In this document: positions 24,217-34,067 of the stretch, piece by piece
How the letters are laid out: every line of letters starts with the position of its first letter
Numbering within the stretch: the stretch's first letter is position 1
NCBI GenBank assembly: GCA_016795565.1
Contig: JAEUGW010000018.1
Coordinates: 1-43,206 of the forward strand
Origin: Opitutaceae bacterium
GTDB lineage: Bacteria > Verrucomicrobiota > Verrucomicrobiia > Opitutales > Opitutaceae
Direction: 5' to 3'
DNA length: 43,206 nt
Position numbers and translations under genes: made by a program
The notes under the pieces: generated by a model
What the model was told of the DNA's origin: nothing
What the model saw: the letters and a program-made list of their open reading frames with translations, nothing else
Database searches by the model: none

Positions 24217-24825
24217 ATGTCTGACGAAAAACCCGCTCCCAAGAAGGAAAAGGCCCCCAAGAAGGCCGCCGCTGTTGCCGCCGCCCCGGCCGCCGAAGCC
24301 AAGCCCGCCAAGGCCCCGAAAGCTGCGAAGCCCGCCGCTGAGGCCGCCGCTGCTGCCCCGGCCGCCGACACCAAACCCGTTGAACTCGTGGGCGGCGTGC
24401 CGAAGGCCGTCACCGCTGAGGACCTCCTCAAGGAGGAGCTTTTGGCCGTCAAGGTCCGCAAGGCCAAAGGCTCGAAGAACATCACCTCCGGCATCGCGAA
24501 CATCGCCGCCACCTTCAACAACACCATCGTCTCCATCACGGACGCGAAGGGCAACGTCATCTCCTGGTCCTCGGCCGGCAAGTGCAACTTCCGCGGCTCG
24601 CGCAAGTCCACGGCCTATGCCGCCCAGGTCGTCGCCCAGGACGCCGCCCGCAACGCCATGTCCCATGGCCTCAAAGAAGTGCAGATCCGCGTGAGCGGTC
24701 CCGGCCTCGGCCGCGATTCCGCCATCCGCGGCCTGCAGGCCATCGGGCTCGAGATCTCCTCCATCATCGACATCACCCCGGTGCCGCACAATGGCTGCCG
24801 CCCGCGCAAGCGCCGTCGTGTCTAA
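24217..24825 (+). CDS. rpsK: 30S ribosomal protein S11 with long N-terminal extension
   Basis: Platform protein of the 30S subunit. 202 residues instead of about 129. The C-terminal 125 or so are ordinary S11 ([43 protein letters not shown], then [14 protein letters not shown] and [18 protein letters not shown]). The first 75 or so are Ala/Lys/Pro-rich and probably disordered. The ATG at 24217 is supported by its 12-bp distance from rpsM; no ATG lies near the core domain boundary, so the extension is probably translated. Confidence 0.95.
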   Translation: MSDEKPAPKKEKAPKKAAAVAAAPAAEAKPAKAPKAAKPAAEAAAAAPAADTKPVELVGGVPKAVTAEDLLKEELLAVKVRKAKGSKNITSGIANIAATFNNTIVSITDAKGNVISWSSAGKCNFRGSRKSTAYAAQVVAQDAARNAMSHGLKEVQIRVSGPGLGRDSAIRGLQAIGLEISSIIDITPVPHNGCRPRKRRRV

Positions 24826-24842
24826 CGGACCCCGCTTCCGGA

Positions 24843-24870
24843 TCCTGAATTCTAACTCCTAAATTCTTCC
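24843..24870. repeat. Half element of heptamers before rpsD
   Basis: On the minus strand the units are GAATTTA, GGAGTTA, GAATTCA, GGA. It ends four bases before the rpsD start codon. No left arm is seen in the 17 bp after the rpsK stop. Confidence 0.5.
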
Positions 24871-24874
24871 GCAT

Positions 24875-25486
24875 ATGGCTCGCTACACAGGCCCCACCAC
24901 CCGCATCAGCCGCCGCTTCGGTCAATACATCGTTGGCTCGGCGAAGGTGCTCGAACGCCGCAACTTTCCGCCCGGCCAGCACGGCCCGAAGTCTCGCCGC
25001 AAGCTCTCCGAATACGCCGTCGGCCTCGCCGAGAAGCAGAAACTCCGCTTCATCTACGGCCTGCTCGAGCGCCAGTTCCGTCGCACCTTCGCCATCGCCA
25101 AGCGCGAGCGCGGCGTCACCGGCGAGCGCTTCCTGCAGCTCCTCGAGACCCGCCTCGACAGCGTCGTTTACCTCCTTGGTTTCGCCAAGAGCCGCGCGGC
25201 GGCCCGCCAGCTGGTCAACCACGGGCATGTCCGCGTCAACGGCCGCAAGGTCGATATCGCCAGCTACACGGTCCTGCAGGGCGACGAGGTGGAGATGAAG
25301 GCCGTCAATTCCTCCCGCCAGCTCGCCACCCGTGCCATCGAGGAAAGCCGCGCCCGCGTCGTCCCCGGCTGGCTCACGCGCAACGACGAGGCCCTCAAGG
25401 GCACCGTCACCCGCCTGCCCACCCGCGACGAGATGGAGCCCTCCATCAACGAGCAGCTCATCGTCGAATACTATTCGCGTTTCTGA
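24875..25486 (+). CDS. rpsD: 30S ribosomal protein S4
   Basis: Primary 16S rRNA-binding protein and component of the mRNA entry channel. 203 residues (E. coli 206). It starts MARYTGPTTRISRRFG and has PPGQHGPKSRRKLSEYAVGLAEKQKLRFIYGLLERQF. The S4 RNA-binding domain LDSVVYLLGFAKSRAAARQLVNHGHVRVNGRKVDIASY is intact. The N-terminal zinc-type cysteines of some S4 forms are absent. Confidence 0.98.
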   Translation: MARYTGPTTRISRRFGQYIVGSAKVLERRNFPPGQHGPKSRRKLSEYAVGLAEKQKLRFIYGLLERQFRRTFAIAKRERGVTGERFLQLLETRLDSVVYLLGFAKSRAAARQLVNHGHVRVNGRKVDIASYTVLQGDEVEMKAVNSSRQLATRAIEESRARVVPGWLTRNDEALKGTVTRLPTRDEMEPSINEQLIVEYYSRF

Positions 25487-25511
25487 GCCCGCTTCCGCGA
25501 TTCGCCTGCAC

Positions 25512-25534
25512 CTTATTTCTTAAAACTTAAAACT
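25512..25534. repeat. Half element of heptamers before rpoA
   Basis: On the minus strand it reads AGTTTTA twice, then AGAAATA and AG. It ends 9 bp before the rpoA ATG and lacks a left arm. Confidence 0.5.
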
Positions 25535-25543
25535 CCGCCTCCC

Positions 25544-26545
25544 ATGCCCAAGCGCCTCGGAAAGTTCGAAATTCCCTCCAAGCTCACCAAGGTTGAGGAG
25601 GGTTCCACACCCACCTACGCCAAGTTCATCGCCGAGCCCTTCGAGGCCGGCTACGGCCACACCGTCGGCAACTCGCTCCGCCGCGTCCTCCTCAGCTCCA
25701 TCGAGGGCAGCGCCATCAGCTCGATCAAGATCGAGGGCGTGAACCACGAGTTCCAGTCCGTGGACGGTGTCGTCGAGGACGTCACCGACATCGTCCTCAA
25801 CCTGAAAAAGATCCTGATCGTCTCCGAGAAGCGCGAGACGGTGAAGCTCCACCTCAAGGTCAACCGCGAGGGCGCCGTCACCGCCGCCGACATCCAGGCC
25901 GACGCCAACATCAAGATCGTCAACCCCGACCAGCTCATCTGCACGCTCGACAAGAAGCAGACCTTCGAGGCCGACATCGAGATCAAGACCGGCCGCGGCT
26001 ACTGCCCCGGCGAGAGCAACAAGAAGGAAGACCAGGCCATCGGCGTCATTGCCATCGACTCGCTCTTCTCGCCCGTCCGCCTCGTCCGCTACACCGTCGA
26101 GAACACCCGCGTCGGCCAGATCACCGATTACGACAAGCTCGTGCTCGAGGTCTGGACTGACGGCCGCATCACGCCGGACGACGCCCTCAAGCAGTCCGCC
26201 TCGATCCTCAAGCACCACCTCGACGTGTTCGACCGCGTCTCGCCGGAAGCCTACGAGTTCGAGAGCGTCGCCGCCGAGGTCTCCGAGGAGCAGAACAAGC
26301 TCCGCAAGCTCCTCAACATGTCCGTCAACGAGATCGAGCTCTCGGTCCGCGCGGCGAACTGCCTCAACAACGCCAACATCACCACGGTCGGCGAACTCGC
26401 CATGAAGACCGAGCAGGAGATGCTCAAGTATCGCAACTTCGGCAAGAAGTCCCTCAACGAGATCAAGGAGAAGCTCGAGGCCCTCGGCCTGTCGCTCGGC
26501 ATGAAGTTCGACGAGCGCCTCCTCGACACCAAGAAGGAAGCCTGA
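25544..26545 (+). CDS. rpoA: DNA-directed RNA polymerase subunit alpha
   Basis: Alpha subunit, 333 residues (E. coli 329). The N-terminal domain (about 1-230) includes the dimerisation and assembly motif GYGHTVGNSLRRVLLSSIEGSAI. A linker leads to the C-terminal domain (about 260-325) with ELSVRAANCLNNANITTVGEL and FGKKSLNEIKEKL, the helices that bind UP elements and activators. It lies between rpsD and rplQ as usual, but 164 bp and a palindromic repeat separate it from rplQ. Confidence 0.98.
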   Translation: MPKRLGKFEIPSKLTKVEEGSTPTYAKFIAEPFEAGYGHTVGNSLRRVLLSSIEGSAISSIKIEGVNHEFQSVDGVVEDVTDIVLNLKKILIVSEKRETVKLHLKVNREGAVTAADIQADANIKIVNPDQLICTLDKKQTFEADIEIKTGRGYCPGESNKKEDQAIGVIAIDSLFSPVRLVRYTVENTRVGQITDYDKLVLEVWTDGRITPDDALKQSASILKHHLDVFDRVSPEAYEFESVAAEVSEEQNKLRKLLNMSVNEIELSVRAANCLNNANITTVGELAMKTEQEMLKYRNFGKKSLNEIKEKLEALGLSLGMKFDERLLDTKKEA

Positions 26546-26549
26546 ACCC

Positions 26550-26633
26550 ATTTTTGATTTTCGATTTGGGATTTTCGATTGCTGGGCGATCGGAGATCCA
26601 AATCGAGAATCGAGAATCCAAAATCGAAAATTT
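26550..26633. repeat. Periodic palindrome, 7-bp unit GATTTTN (copy 3)
   Basis: Left arm 26550-26580 and right arm 26601-26633 pair at 24 of 30 positions and consist of GATTTTC-type heptamers in register, separated by a 20-nt loop. It starts five bases after the rpoA stop. About 75 bp of ordinary non-repeat sequence then lead to rplQ. Confidence 0.85.
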
Positions 26634-26709
26634 CACGTCCTCGCGCCGTCCGCTGCCGCCCCAACGCTGCGACCGGATTGCCGATCGGGGCCGATAACAC
26701 CAAACCACA

Positions 26710-27192
26710 ATGCGTCACAATAAACACCACGCCTCCCTCGGCGTCACCCGCGAGCACCGCAAGGCGATGCTCTCCAACATGGGCGCCAGCCTCATCAAGC
26801 ACGGTCGCATCGAGACCACGCTCGTGAAGGCCAAGGCCCTCCGTCCCTTCATCGAGAAGGTCATCACCAAGGCCAAGAAGGCCGCGGCCGCCTCCGCCAA
26901 AGCCGATGCCCTCCACCTCCGCCGCATGGCCCTCAAGGATATCCGCGACGAGGGTGCCGTGACCCTTCTCTTCAACGAGAAGGCGGCCCAGTTCGCCAAG
27001 CGCTCCGGCGGCTACACCCGCATCTACAAGCTCGGCCCCCAGCGCATCGGCGACGCCGCCGAGATGGCGCTGATCGAGTTCGTCGCCGCAGACGACCAGG
27101 GCTACAAGAAGCCGAAGAAGGGTGCCAAGAAGGGCAAAAAGGCCGCCAAGGCCGACGCCGCCCCCGCAGCCGCCGAGGCCCCCAAGGCCTAA
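26710..27192 (+). CDS. rplQ: 50S ribosomal protein L17 with C-terminal tail
   Basis: Tunnel-exit protein, 160 residues (E. coli 127). The family core is clear: MRHNKHHASLGVTREHRKAMLSNMGASLIKHGRIETTLVKAKALRPFIEKVIT, and GGYTRIYKLGPQRIGDAAEMALIEFV. The last 30 or so residues are a Lys/Ala/Pro-rich tail. Final gene of the ribosomal operon; a terminator follows 21 bp after its stop. Confidence 0.98.
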   Translation: MRHNKHHASLGVTREHRKAMLSNMGASLIKHGRIETTLVKAKALRPFIEKVITKAKKAAAASAKADALHLRRMALKDIRDEGAVTLLFNEKAAQFAKRSGGYTRIYKLGPQRIGDAAEMALIEFVAADDQGYKKPKKGAKKGKKAAKADAAPAAAEAPKA

Positions 27193-27213
27193 CCGGTTCC
27201 ACCGTTCACTCGC

Positions 27214-27244
27214 AACGCGCCGATCTCACGATCGGCGCGTTTTT
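27214..27244 (+). terminator. Rho-independent terminator of the ribosomal protein operon
   Basis: An 11- to 12-bp perfect stem (27214-27225 paired with 27230-27241), a four-base loop and a T run (27240-27244, then A and three more T). It closes the operon that began at rpsL. Confidence 0.92.
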
Positions 27245-27266
27245 ATTTCCACTTGGCGATCAGCCA

Positions 27267-27524
27267 ATGGCCTGCGAGGTTCTTCGCGTGGTCACGCCGC
27301 CTGATTTCACCCTCGATGTCGTCCTTTACGGCCTGCTGGTTCTGGGCGTCTTCGGCGTGCTCTGGGTTTATTACGACCGGCGCGACCGGACGCTTTACGA
27401 CGCCCAGCGGCGCAAGATCACCTTCCACTGCATCCGCTGCGATCACCTCTACACGGAGACGGCCGGCACCGAGACCGCGCCGTGCCCCAAGTGCGGCCAC
27501 GTCAACACGCGGCTGAAGTTTTAG
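27267..27524 (+). CDS. Small membrane protein with C-terminal zinc ribbon
   Basis: 85 residues. One hydrophobic helix (about residues 15-35, VVLYGLLVLGVFGVLWVYY) is followed by a basic stretch and a probable zinc ribbon with two cysteine pairs, CIRC and CPKC, spaced about 17 residues apart. The ribbon probably faces the cytoplasm. I do not recognise a named family. It lies after the ribosomal operon terminator, and its stop codon is built into the first unit of a palindromic repeat. Coding character (high third-position GC) supports a real gene. Confidence 0.7.
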   Translation: MACEVLRVVTPPDFTLDVVLYGLLVLGVFGVLWVYYDRRDRTLYDAQRRKITFHCIRCDHLYTETAGTETAPCPKCGHVNTRLKF

Positions 27525-27600
27525 ACAAAATGAACAATATGGACAAAATCAATGAATAGGGCCCGGAGAAGATCTCATCGGATATTTTGTCCATTCTGTC
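27524..27600. repeat. Periodic palindrome, 9-bp unit GACAAAATG
   Basis: The left arm has three units in register (GACAAAATG 27524-27532, AACAATATG 27533-27541, GACAAAATC 27542-27550). The right arm carries two inverted units (27583-27591 and 27592-27600). A 32-nt loop lies between them. The left arm includes the last base of the upstream stop codon and the right arm ends 13 bp before the next start. Confidence 0.75.
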
Positions 27601-27613
27601 TGATCTCATACCC

Positions 27614-29371
27614 ATGTTGAAACGCCTCCTTCTGACCCTGTGTCTGTTCTCAACCGCGGCCCTGCACGGTGCCACGCCGTTCCCGGCGATGCTCGATGCC
27701 TACTACGAGGAATACCTTGCGCTGTTCCCGATCGATGCCGCCGTGTATGGCGACAACGACAGCCGTTACGACGCGGTCTGGCCCAACGAGATCAGCGCCG
27801 CGCATCGGGCAGAGGTCGCCGCGTTGTGCGACAAATACCTGGCGATCCTCGGCACCTATGACCGCGCCAAGCTCGCGCGCACCGAGCAGCTCAGCTACGA
27901 CACCTTGAAGTGGAGCCTCGAGGCGCGGCGCGATCTCGGCCGCCAGTTTTTCCACCTCCTGCCGGTCAACCAGTTTTCGAGTCCGCCCCTGACCTTCGCC
28001 CAGATGGCTTCCGGCAAGAGCGTGCATCCGTTCAAGACCGAACGGGATTTTCGCAATTTCATCAGTCGCGCGCAGGGCTTCAGCCAGTGGGTGGACACGG
28101 CCATCGCCAACATGAAGGAGGGCGTGGCGAAGGGCATCGTGCAGCCGCGCATCCTCATGGAGCGCGTGCTGCCCCAGCTCGAGCCGCTCATGGCGGACGA
28201 CCCGGAGAAGAACGTGCTGTTCGGGCCGCTGCAAATGCTGCCGACGGAGCTCACCGCCGCGGACAAGGATAGGCTGGTAGCCGATTACACCGCAGCCATC
28301 CGGCAGGTCATGCTGCCGGCCTATGGCCGGCTGCATGCCTACATCAAGGCGGACTACCTGCCGCATTGCCGCGACACTGCGGGTATCGGCTCGCTGCCGG
28401 GCGGCCAGGAGGCCTACGCCAGCTCGGTCCGCTGGCAGACGACCACCGACCTCACACCGGAGCAGATCCACGAGATCGGGCTGCGCGAGGTCGCCCGCAT
28501 CAAGGGCGAGATGGAGAAGATCCGGGTGCGGGTCGGCTTCAAGGGCACGCTCCCGGAGTTCCTCCGATTCGTCGCCACCGATCCGTCGTTCTCGCCGTTC
28601 CAAAGCGACGAGGAGGTGCTGGCCGCCTTCCGCGCCATCGAGGGCCGCATCATGGCGCAGGTCCCGAAGTTCTTCGGCCACCTGCCGCGCACGAAGTTCG
28701 AGGTGCGCGCCACGGAGAAATTTCGCGCCGCCACGGCCGCCCACGAATACCAACCGGGCACCGCCGATGGTTCGCGCCCCGGCGTGTTCTACGTGCCGAT
28801 CTCCGACCTGAAGCGCTATCGCAATCCGCGCATGGAAAATCTGTTCCTCCACGAGGCGATCCCCGGCCACCATTTTCAGATTTCCCTGACGGTCGAGAAC
28901 TCCGCCCTGCCGAAGTTCCGCCGCTACGACGGCAACAACGCCTACGTCGAGGGGTGGGCGCTCTACACCGAGGCCCTTGGCCCCGAACTCGGGCTCTACG
29001 CTGATCCCTATCAATATCTCGGCATGCTCTATGGGGACATGCACCGGGCCGTGCGGCTGGTGGTGGACACCGGCATGCACGCCAAGGGCTGGACGCGCGA
29101 GCAGGCCATGGACTTTGGCCGGGAAGCCGAGGGCGAACTGCCCAACCTCGTGTCCGAGACCGAGCGCTACATGGCCTGGCCCGCGCAGGCGCTGGGCTAC
29201 AAGATCGGCCAGTTGAAGATTCGCGAACTCCGCGCCGCCGCCGAGCAGCAGCTCGGTCCGAGGTTCGACATCCGGGGTTTCCATGATCTGGTCCTGATGG
29301 AAGGGGCCTTGCCCCTGTCGGTCCTCGAAGCCCGGGTGCAGGCGTGGGCTGCGGGCCTGGCGGCGAAATAG
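27614..29371 (+). CDS. Exported DUF885 family protein, probable metallopeptidase-like
   Basis: 585 residues from the ATG at 27614, chosen because it gives a standard signal peptide (MLKRLLLTLCLFSTAALHGA). The mature part matches the DUF885 family in remembered features: N-terminal YYEEYLALFPIDAAVYGDNDSRYD, a central PGGQEAYASSVRWQTTTDLTPEQIHEIGLREV, and the histidine motif HEAIPGHHFQ starting at residue 413, followed by AYVEGWALYTEALG. The motif resembles metal-binding HExxxGHH, but the substrate is unknown. The open frame extends a few codons upstream into the preceding repeat. Confidence 0.85.
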   Translation: MLKRLLLTLCLFSTAALHGATPFPAMLDAYYEEYLALFPIDAAVYGDNDSRYDAVWPNEISAAHRAEVAALCDKYLAILGTYDRAKLARTEQLSYDTLKWSLEARRDLGRQFFHLLPVNQFSSPPLTFAQMASGKSVHPFKTERDFRNFISRAQGFSQWVDTAIANMKEGVAKGIVQPRILMERVLPQLEPLMADDPEKNVLFGPLQMLPTELTAADKDRLVADYTAAIRQVMLPAYGRLHAYIKADYLPHCRDTAGIGSLPGGQEAYASSVRWQTTTDLTPEQIHEIGLREVARIKGEMEKIRVRVGFKGTLPEFLRFVATDPSFSPFQSDEEVLAAFRAIEGRIMAQVPKFFGHLPRTKFEVRATEKFRAATAAHEYQPGTADGSRPGVFYVPISDLKRYRNPRMENLFLHEAIPGHHFQISLTVENSALPKFRRYDGNNAYVEGWALYTEALGPELGLYADPYQYLGMLYGDMHRAVRLVVDTGMHAKGWTREQAMDFGREAEGELPNLVSETERYMAWPAQALGYKIGQLKIRELRAAAEQQLGPRFDIRGFHDLVLMEGALPLSVLEARVQAWAAGLAAK

Positions 29372-29441
29372 ACCCTATTCCGCCGGAGGGATGGCGGGAA
29401 TTGGGATTGATTCGCGTGCGCGCCCCACCTCATAACTCCGC

Positions 29442-30983
<1,542 letters not shown>

Positions 30984-31036
30984 ATTCCCGTTGCGATGGA
31001 GGGCACTCCTCACTGAATCTCCTGTCGAACCACCCC

Positions 31037-31762
31037 ATGAAAGCCCGTCTAGTTCTGGCCGCTGCCGCCCTGTTTGCCACCGTCCTGTCGGCTCCCGGCC
31101 AGACCGCCGAGCAATGGATCACCCGGGCGCGGGCGCGCTTGGGCAGCGAGGCCGCCTTGCAGGGCGTGACCAGCATCCGCTATCTCGGCAGCCTCGACAC
31201 GGATGGGGCCAACCCGCGCAAGCTGGACATCATCTTCCAAAAGCCCCTGCAGCAGCTCATCACCATCTCGGGGGCGGAACTCATAGAAGTGGTCGGTTTG
31301 GACGACTATGACGGCTGGCAGAAACGCACCAACGCCCAGAATTCCGCCCAGTGGCAGATCACCCTGATCGATGCGGGACAGACCAAGCGGCTGCGCGCCC
31401 AGACGTGGGACAATCTCAACTTTTTCAGCGGGATCGAGAAGATGCGCGGGACGGTGCGACTGGAGGGAGACGCGATGATCGACGGCGTGGCCTGCGTGAA
31501 ACTGGTCTTTGCCTACCGCGACAACATGATTCTGACCCGCTACTTTGACAAATCCAGCGCGCGATTGGTCCTGACCGAGACCGAAAGCGGCACCCAGATC
31601 CGCGAAGAGGGGGAGATTATCGCCCAAGGGGTCCGGTTTCCGCGCAAGGTCAGCAACCGGGACAAGGCCGGCCGGGTCATCACCATGGTTTTCGATCAGG
31701 TGATCCTGAACGAGCCGCATGCCGCCAGTGAGTTTGCGGTGCCTGCCTTGCGCGCGAACTGA
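31037..31762 (+). CDS. Secreted protein of unknown function
   Basis: 241 residues from the ATG at 31037, which gives a signal peptide (MKARLVLAAAALFATVLSAPGQ) with a likely cleavage near APGQ-TA. The mature part starts AEQWITRARARLGSEAAL and is predicted rich in beta strands (SIRYLGSLDT, KLDIIFQKPLQQLITI, GDAMIDGVACVKLVFAYRDN, ARLVLTETESGTQI). This looks like outer-membrane lipoprotein-sorting-like (LolA/LolB-type) beta structures, but I cannot assign it. It lies between guaA and gltA without obvious link to either. Confidence 0.7.
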   Translation: MKARLVLAAAALFATVLSAPGQTAEQWITRARARLGSEAALQGVTSIRYLGSLDTDGANPRKLDIIFQKPLQQLITISGAELIEVVGLDDYDGWQKRTNAQNSAQWQITLIDAGQTKRLRAQTWDNLNFFSGIEKMRGTVRLEGDAMIDGVACVKLVFAYRDNMILTRYFDKSSARLVLTETESGTQIREEGEIIAQGVRFPRKVSNRDKAGRVITMVFDQVILNEPHAASEFAVPALRAN

Positions 31763-31817
31763 GGCTCACTGACCTAGCGCGGCTTCCGCTGCTGGAGGCC
31801 TTTAGCCCGTCTGCTGT

Positions 31818-31853
31818 CCGTGCGGTGCCCCGGAAAAGGCACGGCTTTGCTTT
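31818..31853 (+). terminator. Possible weak terminator upstream of gltA
   Basis: CCGTGC (31818-31823) can pair with GCACGG (31839-31844), or GTGCC with GGCAC within it. A broken T-rich tract (CTTTGCTTT) follows. It lies between the secreted unknown and gltA. The stem is short and the T tract interrupted. Confidence 0.3.
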
Positions 31854-31888
31854 GCAACGGCTCCGATTTGTGCTTTTTTCCATCCGCC

Positions 31889-33184
31889 ATGTCTACTCCC
31901 GCCCTCCTGAAAATCGACGACAAGGAAATCGCCTGCCCCATCATGACGGGAACCGAGGGCGAGAAAGCCATTGATGCCCGCAACCTCCGCAAGGACACCG
32001 GCTACATCTTTTACGACCAGGGCTATGGCAACACCGGCTCGTGTGAGAGCGCGATCACCTTTCTGGATGGAGACAACGGCATCCTGCGCCATCGGGGCTA
32101 CGCCATCGACCAGCTCGCGGCCCACAGCACCTTCGTCGAGACCGCCTATCTGGTCATCTACGGCGAGCTGCCCAACCCCAAACAGCGCAAGCAATTTGGC
32201 GACCTGCTCCGGCAGAACGCCCACGTCGAGACCCAGATGCAGCGCCTCTTCGAGGGCTACCCCAAGGACACGCCGCCGATGGCCATGCTGGCGTCGCTGG
32301 TCGCCTCGCTGGCCGGCTATTATCCCGACCTCGCCACCAATAATTTCGAGAAGGACCTGCAGCAGTTCGACCTGTCCGCCGCCATGGCGATCTCGAAGAT
32401 CCGCACCCTGGGCGCGATGATCTATCGCCACACCCGCGGCCTGCCCTTCATGCACCCGAAGGACCTGCCCTTCTGCGACAATTTCCTGCACCTGATGTTC
32501 TCGGAGCCCTACCAGGACTACGTGGCCATCCCCGAGGTCACCAACGCGCTCAATCTCATCCTGCTCATGCACGCGGACCACGAGCAGAACTGCAGCACCT
32601 CGACTGTGCGCATGGTCGGTTCCAGCGGTGCCAATCTCTTCACCTCGCTCGCCGCAGGCATCGCGGCCCTCTCCGGGCCGCTCCATGGCGGGGCCAACGC
32701 CGCCGTTATGCAGATGCTCCAGTCCATCCACGACGAGGGCGATGACGGCACGCGCTTCATCGCCGCCGCCAAGGGCGGCAGCAAGAGCAACCGCCTGATG
32801 GGCTTCGGCCATGCGGTCTATCGCAACTTCGACCCACGCGCCAAGGTCATCGGCGAGGCCTGCGGGGTCGTGCTCAAGAAGCTCGGCAAGTCCGATCCGC
32901 TCCTCGACATCGCGCAGAACCTCGAGCAAGCCGCGCTGAAGGACGACTATTTCATCTCGCGCAAGCTCTACCCGAACGTCGATTTCTACTCGGGCATCAT
33001 CTTCCGCGCGCTCGGCATCCCGACGAACATGTTCACCGTCATGTTCGCCATCGGCCGCTCGCCGGGCTGGATCGCCAACTGGCGCGAGGTCGCCTCGAAT
33101 CCGAAGGGCCGCATCTACCGCCCGCGCCAGATCTACGTCGGCCCGGTCAAGCGCGACTACGTGCCGATGGCCCAGCGCGGCTGA
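31889..33184 (+). CDS. gltA: Citrate synthase, hexameric type II
   Basis: Condenses acetyl-CoA and oxaloacetate to citrate. 431 residues from the ATG at 31889 ([11 protein letters not shown]), close to E. coli GltA at 427. Catalytic residues are in place: His in GPLHGG, His in [14 protein letters not shown] and Asp in NVDFYSGI. It ends [14 protein letters not shown]. The N-terminal beta domain ([25 protein letters not shown]) marks the type II form. It is the last plus-strand gene before a convergent minus-strand gene. Confidence 0.95.
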   Translation: MSTPALLKIDDKEIACPIMTGTEGEKAIDARNLRKDTGYIFYDQGYGNTGSCESAITFLDGDNGILRHRGYAIDQLAAHSTFVETAYLVIYGELPNPKQRKQFGDLLRQNAHVETQMQRLFEGYPKDTPPMAMLASLVASLAGYYPDLATNNFEKDLQQFDLSAAMAISKIRTLGAMIYRHTRGLPFMHPKDLPFCDNFLHLMFSEPYQDYVAIPEVTNALNLILLMHADHEQNCSTSTVRMVGSSGANLFTSLAAGIAALSGPLHGGANAAVMQMLQSIHDEGDDGTRFIAAAKGGSKSNRLMGFGHAVYRNFDPRAKVIGEACGVVLKKLGKSDPLLDIAQNLEQAALKDDYFISRKLYPNVDFYSGIIFRALGIPTNMFTVMFAIGRSPGWIANWREVASNPKGRIYRPRQIYVGPVKRDYVPMAQRG

Positions 33185-33248
33185 TCTCAGTTGCAGGGGT
33201 GGCGCTTGACGCCGCCCGCGGCCGCCCCGCCAGGGACTCCCCCGTAAT

Positions 33249-33962
33249 TCAGGAAGGCTTCTTCTCCGGCGGCTGGCGCAGTATCTCCTCCAGCGTCAGG
33301 CCGCTGAGTTTCTCCAGGCCTTTCAACAGGCGCCACAGCGCGACCATCATGATGGCCATGCTCGGCACCACGATGACCGGCCAGCTCATCCAGGTCATTT
33401 TGCCCAGTTGCTCGTTGAACTCGGGCGTATCGGGCATCGCGGTGATCAGGTAACGCGCCAGCCCGAAGTTCAGCGCCGCGCTGATGGCGAACGACGCCGC
33501 CAGCAGCCAGCTTGAGTCCTGGAGCAACCGGCGAAAGGCCGCCTGGTGCCCGCGCGCTTCCAGCGCGGTCTCCACGCGCGGCACATCGATCACCTGCTCG
33601 TTGAAAAGCAGCGAGCGCACCAGCGGCTTCTTCGTCCATTGCGAGATGATCACCGTCAGGCCGATAAGCGTCGGCACGACCGCCTCCTTCACCGCGAACC
33701 AGAACGGCGCCAGCTTCAGCAGGCCCAGCCCGCCGGTGGCAAGCGTGCTGGTGAAGCCGAGGGCTGAGAGAAAGTTGAAATTCCGCCGCGTGATGGCGTC
33801 GTAGAGGCCGTAGCCCAGCGGGAAAGCGAGGGCGACCAGCAGCGCGACCTTGGGCTCCAGGTGGAGCAGCTTGGCCCCCTTCGTCAGCATCACGCCCGGG
33901 GCCACGACGTTGCAGGCGATGTTCAGCAGGAGGTTCTCTTTCGGGGGCGGGGTCGTGGACAT
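33249..33962 (-). CDS. VC0807-like integral membrane protein
   Basis: 237 residues on the minus strand with about six hydrophobic segments (VALLVALAFPLGYGLYDAI, FLSALGFTSTLATGGLGLL, FAVKEAVVPTLIGLTVII, and later WLLAASFAISAALNFGLA and MSWPVIVVPSMAIMMVALW). The pattern NIACNVVAPGVMLTKG...FPLGYGLYDAITRRNFNFLSALGF fits what I remember of the VC0807 family; function unknown. It converges with gltA and diverges from pdxJ, and its start faces a palindromic repeat. Confidence 0.75.
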   Translation of the reverse strand: MSTTPPPKENLLLNIACNVVAPGVMLTKGAKLLHLEPKVALLVALAFPLGYGLYDAITRRNFNFLSALGFTSTLATGGLGLLKLAPFWFAVKEAVVPTLIGLTVIISQWTKKPLVRSLLFNEQVIDVPRVETALEARGHQAAFRRLLQDSSWLLAASFAISAALNFGLARYLITAMPDTPEFNEQLGKMTWMSWPVIVVPSMAIMMVALWRLLKGLEKLSGLTLEEILRQPPEKKPS

Positions 33963-33977
33963 CGGTCAAATGAATGT

Positions 33978-34051
33978 GGAACCCAGGAAAACAGGAAGGA
34001 AGAAACCGTTCGGCGCACTGTATTTCCTGATTTCCAGTTTTCCCCATTTCG
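33978..34051. repeat. Periodic palindrome, 8-bp unit GGAAAACA
   Basis: Left arm units are GGAACCCA (33978), GGAAAACA (33986) and GGAAGGAA (33994). The inverted right arm (34020-34051) reads CGAAATGG, GGAAAACT, GGAAATCA, GGAAATAC on the minus strand. The register is 8 bp, unlike the 7- and 9-bp elements elsewhere. It lies between the divergent starts of the VC0807-like gene and pdxJ. Confidence 0.7.
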
Positions 34052-34067
34052 GTATGTTCCCTGTTCC

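Noticed and set aside
33198..33216. Hairpin between gltA and the convergent gene as a terminator
   Set aside because: A 7-bp stem with one wobble pair is possible, but there is no T tract on either strand.
33861..34067. Longer N-terminus for pdxJ
   Set aside because: The upstream frame runs through the divergent gene and a palindromic repeat; the family N-terminus begins at 34068.
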